6,638 nt of DNA from Anaerolineae bacterium (GTDB lineage Bacteria > Chloroflexota > Anaerolineae > B4-G1 > SLSP01). Both the position numbers and the translations under genes were made by a program. The number at the start of each line of letters is the position of its first letter. Position 1 is the first letter of the stretch. Below the pieces are notes generated by a model, which saw nothing but the letters and a program-made list of their open reading frames with translations, did not search any database and was not told the origin of the DNA. The stretch is taken from NCBI GenBank assembly GCA_016927095.1, contig JAFGNI010000163.1, positions 1 through 6,638 of the forward strand, written 5' to 3'. Of the stretch, positions 1 through 4,867 are shown piece after piece.

Positions 1-12
1 CCAGAGGTCCTC

Positions 13-918
13 TCAGAGATCGGGAAAGTCCGGGTGCGGTGCAGCAGCACCGTGGCGTAGCACAGCAAGCATCTCACCATGAATAGCACCATTGCTTGCC
101 ACCACCTCAGCACCGGAGAACAACCGCTCGCGCGCACCACTGAAGTCAGAGATATGTCCACCGGCCTCCTGCACCAGCAGCAGGCCCCCGGCAACATCCC
201 ACGGGCTCAGCGAAGGCTCCCAGTACCCATCGAAGCGACCCCACGCCACATAGGCCATGTCCAGCGCCGCAGAGCCTGCGCGCCGCACACCCTGCGAACG
301 GCGCAGAAAGTGGTCCAGCATACGCGTATTGTTGGTCGCCGCAATCCGCCGGTTGTAGGGGAATCCGGTCGCGAGAAACGCCTCCGACAGGGCGGCAACG
401 CGCGACACGTGAATACTATCCCCGTTCAACGTGGCACCCCCGCCACGATAGGCCGCAAAGGTGGCATCGCGTAGGGGATCGTGGACCACACCGACCTGGA
501 TCTCACCATCCGCCACCAACCCCAACGAGACGGCGAAGTGCGGGAACCCGTGGGCGAAGTTGTTCGTGCCATCGAGAGGATCGACGAGCCAGAGCGGTGA
601 ATCAGCGTCGGGCTCCGACTCGCCACTGAGCTTGGAGTCCAACCGCGCCGCTCCCTGATCCTCACCTAGTTCCTCACCGTATATACGGTGACTGGGGAAA
701 GCTGAACGCAGTCGCGTGTGGATGATCCGCTCCGCCGCCACATCGGTCTCGGTCACTGGGTTGACCGCGCCCTTGAAGTCCACCCGACCGGCGAAGCCAA
801 AGGCACTCCGGATCAGAGCGCCCGCCTCACGGGCGATGTCGATAGCGATCGCGCATACCTCGGGTGTAGCGAAAGTGGAAACGGCAGCCAAGATCAATCC
901 CCGAATAGCGAATGCCAC
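13..918 (-). CDS. suhB: Inositol monophosphatase family protein (SuhB/IMPase-like)
   Basis: This is a Mg2+-dependent, Li+-sensitive-type sugar/inositol phosphate phosphatase of the IMPase fold, expected in the cytoplasm; family members hydrolyse myo-inositol 1-phosphate and related phosphates. Numbered from the GTG at 918 (301 residues), the metal-site motifs are present: GEE at 81-83, DPLDGTNNF at 113-121 (D113, D116, G117, T118), and SPWDVAGG at 238-245 (W240, D241), followed by EAGG. The AGSAALDMAYVAWGRFDGYWE-type segment at 214-234 is also typical. The family is usually about 260-270 residues, so the N-terminus is long; homology begins near residue 20. The start is uncertain. GTG at 918 has no visible Shine-Dalgarno and overlaps the upstream gene by 25 bases. 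TTG at 891 lies 2 bases past the upstream stop and has GGGGA six bases before it, so it is a good alternative (292 residues). It is probably co-transcribed with the FtsB-like gene. The family call is secure; the exact substrate and the suhB symbol are less so. Confidence 0.93.
   Translation of the reverse strand: MAFAIRGLILAAVSTFATPEVCAIAIDIAREAGALIRSAFGFAGRVDFKGAVNPVTETDVAAERIIHTRLRSAFPSHRIYGEELGEDQGAARLDSKLSGESEPDADSPLWLVDPLDGTNNFAHGFPHFAVSLGLVADGEIQVGVVHDPLRDATFAAYRGGGATLNGDSIHVSRVAALSEAFLATGFPYNRRIAATNNTRMLDHFLRRSQGVRRAGSAALDMAYVAWGRFDGYWEPSLSPWDVAGGLLLVQEAGGHISDFSGARERLFSGAEVVASNGAIHGEMLAVLRHGAAAPHPDFPDL
674..691. repeat. Perfect 18-bp palindrome inside the IMPase gene
   Basis: TCACCGTAT is followed immediately by its exact reverse complement ATACGGTGA, centred between 682 and 683. 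It lies in the codons for S-H-R-I-Y-G-E-E, which include the conserved GEE metal-site motif, so part of it is constrained by coding. It has the shape of a dimeric regulator site, but no function can be assigned. Confidence 0.6.
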
Positions 919-1292
919 AGCCCGGGAAGGAAGGGCATTGCCGTGGGTATTGGCGTCGGCAGGACAAGCGCCTGGGGGGTTGGCGTCGGCGTTGCTGCGA
1001 CGGGGATGATCAGAGTCTCACCGGAACGCGTCATACCAGCGCGCGTCTGCGACCACGCCTCAACGTATTCGTTGCTCTGCACATAAGTAACTCGCGTCTC
1101 GAGGGCCAGTTTCTGCGCCACAGACTCCGTCGCCATTGGGCGCAACGCCTCCAGCTCCGCCTTGAGCGTCTGGTTGGTCTGCCATGCCTTCGAAAACGCC
1201 GAAGCAAACACCAGAACAAGCACCGCAAGGAGTCCCCATATCAACCAACTGACACGCCTCGACAGAGCCTGGGCTTCCTCTTTCTTTGCCAT
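894..1292 (-). CDS. DivIC/FtsB-like septum formation initiator family protein
   Basis: A 132-residue small bitopic membrane protein. Residues 1-14 are charged and cytoplasmic, a hydrophobic segment at about 15-33 (SWLIWGLLAVLVLVFASAF) is the single membrane span, and about 38-70 is a heptad-like coiled-coil stretch. The segment at 70-96 (YVQSNEYVEAW then GETLIIPV) matches the conserved tail of the DivIC/FtsB family (Y-x-E-x-x-A-R ... G-E-x-x-x). Family members bridge FtsL and FtsQ/DivIB in the divisome. The tail from 101 is Pro/Thr-rich (TPTPTP, PTPIPT) and ends in a hydrophobic WHSLF patch, which is unusual for the family. The ATG at 1292 was chosen over upstream in-frame starts (1322, 1469) because GAGGG lies about 10 bases before it and the cytoplasmic head, membrane span and coiled coil follow directly. 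It is the first gene of a minus-strand pair with the IMPase gene. The call rests on architecture and a short motif, so it is good but not certain. Confidence 0.75.
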   Translation of the reverse strand: MAKKEEAQALSRRVSWLIWGLLAVLVLVFASAFSKAWQTNQTLKAELEALRPMATESVAQKLALETRVTYVQSNEYVEAWSQTRAGMTRSGETLIIPVAATPTPTPQALVLPTPIPTAMPFLPGLWHSLFGD

Positions 1293-1384
1293 CGCAGTTG
1301 TTCCCTCACCCAATACCAACATGCCTGGTTTCAGCAGCTGACGACACACCAGGAGCTCAAGACATTTCCCACCGAAGTCCCGCC

Positions 1385-1412
1385 AGTATAGCACGCTCCT
1401 TCTGTTCCACAA
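1385..1412 (-). promoter_or_regulatory. Candidate promoter for the FtsB-like/IMPase pair
   Basis: Read on the minus strand, TTGTGG (1412-1407) and TATACT (1390-1385) are separated by 16 bases. The -10 matches the sigma70 consensus at 5 of 6 positions, the -35 at only 3 of 6. Transcription would start near 1378, leaving an untranslated leader of about 86 bases before the ATG at 1292. Only sequence matching supports this. Confidence 0.35.
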
Positions 1413-1489
1413 TCCCCCCGCCCAGCAACCCGCGCCCTTCCGGCCAATTGATAGGTTTCTGTGAGGCAAAGCTCGCCCTTTGCTAGGAA

Positions 1490-1516
1490 TTCAATAGGCC
1501 GGTGCGGTTCAATAGG
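1490..1516. repeat. Direct repeat TTCAATAGG x2 upstream of the GntR gene
   Basis: The 9-base word TTCAATAGG occurs at 1490-1498 and 1508-1516, an 18-base period. A looser third copy, AATTGATAGG, sits at 1446-1455. The pair ends 35 bases before the GTG start of the GntR-like gene, a plausible place for an operator. GntR-family operators are more often inverted repeats, so a link to that protein is conjecture. Confidence 0.45.
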
Positions 1517-1551
1517 TTCGCATCGCAGTCCAACACTACAGGAGGCCTCAC

Positions 1552-1782
1552 GTGTCCATGCTCCGCGCCAATAGCCAGATTCCTCTGTACATGCAGCTCT
1601 ACCGCCAGCTACGTAGTGAGATCGAGCAGGGGGCATTGCAGTTGGGTGGGCAGCTGCCCTCGGAGCGACAGCTTGCCGCCGATTACGGCATCAGCCGGCT
1701 CACGGCTCGCAAGGCGCTCAGTATGCTGAGGGAGGAAGGGGTCATCTCCGCCCGCCGGGGAAGAGGGTCCTTCGTCTCCTGA
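1552..1782 (+). CDS. GntR-family winged-helix DNA-binding protein lacking an effector domain
   Basis: A 76-residue protein that is almost exactly one GntR DNA-binding domain. The family signature is complete: IPLYMQLYRQLRSEI at 10-24, G-A-L-x-x-G-x-x-LPSERQLA at 27-42, GISRLTARKALSMLREEGVI at 46-65 (recognition helix region), and the wing GRGSFV at 70-75. It is followed by one Ser and TGA. Normal GntR proteins continue for 50-170 residues into a YtrA-type helical region, FCD or UTRA domain that binds ligand and dimerises; none is present. The GTG at 1552 was chosen because AGGAGG (1540-1545) lies six bases upstream; the in-frame ATG at 1558 would be 12 bases away. It is transcribed away from the FtsB-like gene. 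It could be a bona fide minimal repressor, a regulator that lost its C-terminus, or a partner for another full-length GntR protein. Frames after the stop show no recognisable effector domain. The fold is certain; its target is unknown. Confidence 0.85.
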   Translation: MSMLRANSQIPLYMQLYRQLRSEIEQGALQLGGQLPSERQLAADYGISRLTARKALSMLREEGVISARRGRGSFVS

Positions 1783-2080
1783 AGGCGGGTCCCACCCGCA
1801 CGCTCTCCGTCGCGCCCAGGGACGTTCGAAAGGCCTTGGTGCTTCTGCCTGGGTGGCTATGAACACCCAGCGCCGCTTGCAGGCCCTCCGGTACACAGAA
1901 GGGCGGTGTCTCTCATCCGCCCACGGCCCCTCAAACAGCCATGGCCATCATCCACCTTGTCGCTTATCCGTTAACCGGTACAATTAGCGTTCATGCCATA
2001 GGGTATGCGTCCCAGGCTGCAGCACGTGCCCATTAGGCACCTGGTCTTGTATCCGTTCTCCACGAGGTATTGATCGCACA
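1783..2080. other. Gene-free stretch with hairpins, between the GntR and fusion-enzyme genes
   Basis: No convincing coding sequence on either strand. GCGGGT/ACCCGC (1785-1790 with 1794-1799) forms a hairpin three bases after the GntR stop but has no T run, so it is a poor intrinsic terminator. CTGGGTG/CACCCAG (1849-1855 with 1864-1870) is a perfect 7-bp stem with an 8-base loop. An alternative pairing exists between CCCAGG (1815-1820) and CCTGGG (1848-1853). In the leader of the fusion gene, GTGCC/GGCAC (2026-2030 with 2036-2040) is a 5-bp stem with loop CATTA, and flanking CCAG (2012-2015) and CTGG (2041-2044) could extend it. No known riboswitch is recognised. Confidence 0.5.
1957..1984 (+). 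promoter_or_regulatory. Candidate sigma70-type promoter for the fusion enzyme-rlmN unit
   Basis: TTGTCG (1957-1962, 4 of 6 consensus) and TACAAT (1979-1984, 5 of 6) are separated by 16 bases. Transcription would begin near 1991, giving a leader of about 90 bases before the ATG at 2081. The spacer contains the near-palindrome CCGTTAACCGG (1968-1978), a possible operator core. This is the best consensus promoter in the window. Confidence 0.5.
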
Positions 2081-3523
2081 ATGAGCTCTGCCGTCGCTGC
2101 CGTTATCCTTGCCGCGGGCGGTTCGACCCGCTTTGGGCGCCCCAAGCAACTCCTCCCTTGGGGCGGGCGCCCCCTCATCACGCACATGGCTGACACCGCC
2201 TGGTCCGCTGGGTTGGATCCAGTGATCGTTGTGATCGGCGCTGCTGCCGAGTCAGTAGCACCATCCCTCATCTCCCGCCCGTTTCGGGTCATCCACAACT
2301 ACCGTTGGGAGACCGGGCTCAGCAGCAGCCTCAACGTCGCCGTCGCCGCACTGCCGCCCGAGGTCGAGGCGGCGCTCTTCATCCCCGTCGACCAACCGCT
2401 GATCACACCTCGGCTACTGCAGCGATTTGTCGAGACGTGGCAGACGACCGGGGCAAGCATCATCGTCCCTCGGACACCCGAGGGGCAGCGGGGTACCCCC
2501 GTCCTGTTCTCAAGGGAGTTCTTCCCAGAGCTCGCCACACTCTCGGGTGATGTCGGCGGCAGGGCACTCTTCGACCAGCACGCGGACCGCATAACATCCC
2601 TGCCCGTGGCGGATGCCCGGATCCTGTCCGACGTCGACACGCAGGCGTCCTATGATGCGCTCCGCGCCATCTCGTTATCGGAAGTACAGGGTCTGGATCT
2701 CAGCGAGATCCGCGGCCTGATCTGCGACATGGACGGAGTCCTCTGGCGCGGGACGAGCCCCTTGCCTGGCCTGCTGGACTTGTTCGCGTTGATCCGCGAT
2801 CTGCACCTCGAACATGTGATGGTGACCAACAACTCCAGCCATACCCCGGCCCAGTATGTACACAAGCTGGCAAGCATGGATGTCGTGACAACCGAGGACC
2901 ACGTGCTCAACTCCGCGGTAGCCACAGCGCACTACGTGGCCGAGCGGAAGCCTGGAGCCACCGTCTATGCCCTGGGGGGACCGGGCGTGATGGAGGCATT
3001 GCAGTTGAGCGGGCTGAAACTCGTCGATGGCTCCCAATCCCAGCCCGTGGACTTTGTCGTGATGGGCTGGGATCGGGAGCTTACGTGGCGGAAACTGGCC
3101 ACTGCTACGCGGTACGTCCTCACCGGCGCCCCCCTTGTAGCGACGAACCCCGACCTCACCTTCCCGTTGGAGGATGTACTGGCGCCGGGGAACGGCGCCC
3201 AGATCGCTGCGCTTGAGGCAGCGACAGGCATCAAGGCGACCGTTGTCGGCAAGCCTGCGCCACTGCTCTACCAGCAGGCGCTGCACCAGATGGGCACAAC
3301 ACCGGATGAGACGCTGGTCATCGGCGATCGCCTGGACACCGACATCCTCGGTGGCGTCCGGCTCGGGCTGCCTACCGCGCTCGTCCTGACCGGGATCTCA
3401 CAACGGGATGAGCTGGACCAGTCGCCGATCCGCCCCACGGCTGTATTCGAGGATCTGCCCACCCTTGTACGCGCGTGGCGTTTAGCCGGGTCGCGACTAG
3501 AAAAGAGGGGAACCGATGGCTGA
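2081..3523 (+). CDS. MocA-like nucleotidyltransferase fused to NagD-like HAD-IIA phosphatase
   Basis: A 480-residue two-domain cytosolic enzyme. Residues 4-195 form an NTP-transferase of the MobA/MocA group: LAAGGSTRFGRPKQLLP at 10-26 (the pyrophosphorylase loop, R17 and K22), NYRWETGLSSSL at 73-84, the metal-site DQPLI at 104-108, GTPVLF at 138-143 and GD at 156-157. DQP and GxPVLF favour MocA (molybdopterin cytidylyltransferase-like) over MobA. Residues 210-470 form a HAD subfamily IIA phosphatase: motif I DMDGVLW (D216, D218), motif II TNN (T249), the C2-cap mark TNPDLTFP at 355-362, PGNGAQIAALEAATG at 369-383, motif III K391 in GKP, and motif IV GDRLDTDI (D416, D421). All catalytic residues are kept in both halves. 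No ATG, GTG or TTG codon lies in frame between codon 176 and motif I, so the HAD half cannot readily be started separately. GAGGT (2064-2068) precedes the ATG by 12 bases. It overlaps rlmN by 8 bases. The substrate is unknown; no molybdenum-enzyme genes are nearby. Confidence 0.9.
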   Translation: MSSAVAAVILAAGGSTRFGRPKQLLPWGGRPLITHMADTAWSAGLDPVIVVIGAAAESVAPSLISRPFRVIHNYRWETGLSSSLNVAVAALPPEVEAALFIPVDQPLITPRLLQRFVETWQTTGASIIVPRTPEGQRGTPVLFSREFFPELATLSGDVGGRALFDQHADRITSLPVADARILSDVDTQASYDALRAISLSEVQGLDLSEIRGLICDMDGVLWRGTSPLPGLLDLFALIRDLHLEHVMVTNNSSHTPAQYVHKLASMDVVTTEDHVLNSAVATAHYVAERKPGATVYALGGPGVMEALQLSGLKLVDGSQSQPVDFVVMGWDRELTWRKLATATRYVLTGAPLVATNPDLTFPLEDVLAPGNGAQIAALEAATGIKATVVGKPAPLLYQQALHQMGTTPDETLVIGDRLDTDILGGVRLGLPTALVLTGISQRDELDQSPIRPTAVFEDLPTLVRAWRLAGSRLEKRGTDG

Positions 3524-4589
3524 GACAAGACCGAATCTATACGACCTTACCTTTGCTGATCTCGAGCGCCTGGTCGAGGCGTTAGGAGAGCCGCGGTACC
3601 GGGCCAAGCAGATCTGGACGTGGCTCTATAAGCAACTGGTGCCGGAGATCGTCCAGATGACGTCGCTCTCAAAGGCCTTCCGGACCAAACTCGAAGCGCA
3701 GGCCCGGCTCGAGGTCCCAGCAGTCATTGCCGTCCAGGAATCGATCGATGGCGAGACACGCAAAGACCTGCTGACAATGGCTGATGGCGAGCAGGTAGAA
3801 GTCGTGCTCATGCGCTATATCGACAGACGAACCGCCTGTATCTCCACCCAGATCGGCTGTGCCGTGGGCTGTCAGTTCTGCGCCACCGGACAGATGGGGT
3901 TCCGCCGGAACCTTACCAGCGGCGAGATTGTGACGCAGGTGCTGCATCTCGAGCGGGAGCTCCGGGCGCAGGAACAACGGCTGACCAACGTCGTCTTCAT
4001 GGGGATGGGAGAGCCCTTACTGAACTATAACAACACCCTCGCCGCTATCTACCGCCTGATGCACCCCGACGGATTGCAGATGGGACAGCGACGGATGACG
4101 GTGAGCACCGCCGGCGTAGTCCCCGGCATCCGTCGTTTCACCGCCGAGGACATCCAGGTCAACCTCGCCGTATCGCTGCATGCCGCCACCGACGAGGTCC
4201 GCAGTGAGTTGATGCCCATCAATAAGCGTTACGATCTGGACAACCTGTTCAAGGTCATTCAGGAGTACATCAACAAAACCAATCGCCAGGTCACCTTTGA
4301 GTGGGTACTGATCGATGGTGTGAACGACACACCCGAGCAGGCATCGGCGCTAGCTGCGCGGATCGCGGGGATGCTGGCACACGTCAACCTTATCGCCCTC
4401 AATCCCACGGAAGGCTATCCTGGACGGCCCTCGTCACCAGAGCGGATCACGGCCTTCACAACGATTCTCGAGCAGAAGCACATCCCTCATACACTGCGAT
4501 TGCGCCGCGGCACGGATATCAGCGCGGGGTGTGGCCAGCTACGCACACAGATACGCCCGTCGCAGGGGCGTCGGAATGCCCAGGCCTGA
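3516..4589 (+). CDS. rlmN: Dual-specificity RNA methyltransferase RlmN (radical SAM)
   Basis: A 357-residue enzyme that methylates C2 of adenosine 2503 in 23S rRNA and, in studied bacteria, A37 of some tRNAs, using two S-adenosylmethionine molecules and a [4Fe-4S] cluster. Seen here: the N-terminal RNA-binding region with PRYRAKQIWTWLY at 26-38; the radical-SAM cysteines C115, C119 and C122 in GCAVGCQFCATGQMGF; C108 (TACISTQ), equivalent to E. coli C118; the SAM-contact motif MGMGEPLLNY at 162-171; and C339 in DISAGCGQLR, equivalent to the methyl-carrying E. coli C355. Having both C108 and C339 separates RlmN from ordinary radical-SAM enzymes; distinguishing it from Cfr rests on overall resemblance and the genomic setting. 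Length is normal. GAGGGG (3505-3510) lies 5 bases before the ATG, and the start overlaps the upstream stop as ATGGCTGA, so translation is probably coupled to the fusion gene. Confidence 0.97.
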   Translation: MAETRPNLYDLTFADLERLVEALGEPRYRAKQIWTWLYKQLVPEIVQMTSLSKAFRTKLEAQARLEVPAVIAVQESIDGETRKDLLTMADGEQVEVVLMRYIDRRTACISTQIGCAVGCQFCATGQMGFRRNLTSGEIVTQVLHLERELRAQEQRLTNVVFMGMGEPLLNYNNTLAAIYRLMHPDGLQMGQRRMTVSTAGVVPGIRRFTAEDIQVNLAVSLHAATDEVRSELMPINKRYDLDNLFKVIQEYINKTNRQVTFEWVLIDGVNDTPEQASALAARIAGMLAHVNLIALNPTEGYPGRPSSPERITAFTTILEQKHIPHTLRLRRGTDISAGCGQLRTQIRPSQGRRNAQA

Positions 4590-4614
4590 TCGGCTTCGGT
4601 CGGAGATCCAACAA

Positions 4615-4650
4615 CGTCAGGAAAGCGTCAGAATTGCGTCAAGCGTGACG
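4615..4650 (+). repeat. Helically phased CGTCA repeats upstream of a -10 element
   Basis: CGTCAG at 4615-4620, CGTCAG at 4626-4631 and CGTCAA at 4637-4642 start exactly 11 bases apart, and the inverted copy TGACG follows at 4646-4650. GTCA-core direct repeats with 11-base spacing are the pattern bound by PhoB/OmpR-type response regulators (the Pho box has TGTCA cores). The array ends about 10 bases before an extended -10 element, where such sites replace a -35. The identity of any regulator is inference. Confidence 0.5.
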
Positions 4651-4659
4651 GTATGAGAT

Positions 4660-4668
4660 TGGTATATC
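4660..4668 (+). promoter_or_regulatory. Candidate extended -10 element after the phased repeats
   Basis: TGG followed by TATATC gives a TGn extended -10 (hexamer 4663-4668, 4 of 6); the overlapping TATCAT (4665-4670) matches 5 of 6. No good -35 exists at the right distance, which suits an activator-dependent promoter. Transcription would start near 4675 and meet the terminator at 4718-4750 about 75 bases later, or continue into dnaX on read-through. Confidence 0.35.
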
Positions 4669-4717
4669 ATGCTGTCAGGGTCGGGGGCTTAACTCAGAGA
4701 TTCTCCTCCTTCTGCAG

Positions 4718-4750
4718 AAACCGGGGGTTGTTGGGACGCCCCCGGTTTTT
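4718..4750 (+). terminator. Strong Rho-independent terminator between rlmN and dnaX
   Basis: AAACCGGGGG (4718-4727) pairs perfectly with CCCCCGGTTT (4739-4748), a 10-bp stem with an 11-base loop, and the 3' side runs into TTTTT (4746-4750). It can end the rlmN transcript or a short transcript from the promoter near 4663. An upstream CGGGGGC (4682-4688) can pair with the same 3' arm (4738-4744), so a competing structure is possible. Confidence 0.88.
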
Positions 4751-4780
4751 GCTGCCTCAGCCGCGCCACATCCCATAGGC

Positions 4781-4814
4781 ATCGGTGCCGCGCCGGTATC
4801 GGTGCCGCGCCGGC
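4781..4814 (+). repeat. 17-bp tandem duplication ahead of dnaX
   Basis: ATCGGTGCCGCGCCGGT at 4781-4797 is repeated head-to-tail at 4798-4814, with only the last base changed (T to C). A shorter related word, GCCGCGCCA, is at 4760-4768. The second copy ends exactly where the candidate dnaX -35 begins (4815). Confidence 0.8.
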
Positions 4815-4842
4815 TTGCTTCGGACTGCATCCGTGATAGACT
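4815..4842 (+). promoter_or_regulatory. Candidate dnaX-proximal promoter
   Basis: TTGCTT (4815-4820, 3 of 6 consensus) lies 16 bases before TAGACT (4837-4842, 4 of 6), which is preceded by TGA, giving a TGn extended -10. Transcription would start near 4849, only about 19 bases before the dnaX ATG and just upstream of its Shine-Dalgarno. Confidence 0.4.
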
Positions 4843-4867
4843 AGCCTCGATCTCAGAGGAGGCCTTG

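Noticed and set aside
1293..1469. Longer 191-residue version of the FtsB-like protein starting at 1469.
   Set aside because: The extra 59 residues are Cys/Trp/Gly/Arg-rich, unlike the family, and span the best candidate promoter; the ATG at 1292 has a ribosome-binding site.
1824..1831. GTTCGAAA, resembling a tRNA T-loop.
   Set aside because: The flanking bases do not form a 5-bp T stem, and no acceptor, D or anticodon arms can be drawn around it.
1783..1973. Open frame continuing after the TGA of the GntR gene (to TAA near 1971), as possible read-through or a point nonsense mutation.
   Set aside because: The translated extension is Pro/Arg-rich and does not resemble UTRA, FCD or other GntR C-terminal domains; the other two frames do not either.
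2675..3286. 203-codon minus-strand open frame opposite the HAD domain.
   Set aside because: It is antisense to a well-conserved catalytic domain, has no recognisable motif, and such frames are common in GC-rich coding DNA.
4590..4603. TTCG-loop hairpin directly after the rlmN stop as a terminator.
   Set aside because: The stem is 5 bp with two G-U pairs and has no following T run; the hairpin at 4718-4750 is a far better terminator.
4802..4867. GTG start giving dnaX 22 extra residues.
   Set aside because: It falls inside the tandem repeat with no ribosome-binding site, whereas the ATG at 4868 has GAGGAGG five bases upstream and gives the standard DnaX N-terminus.
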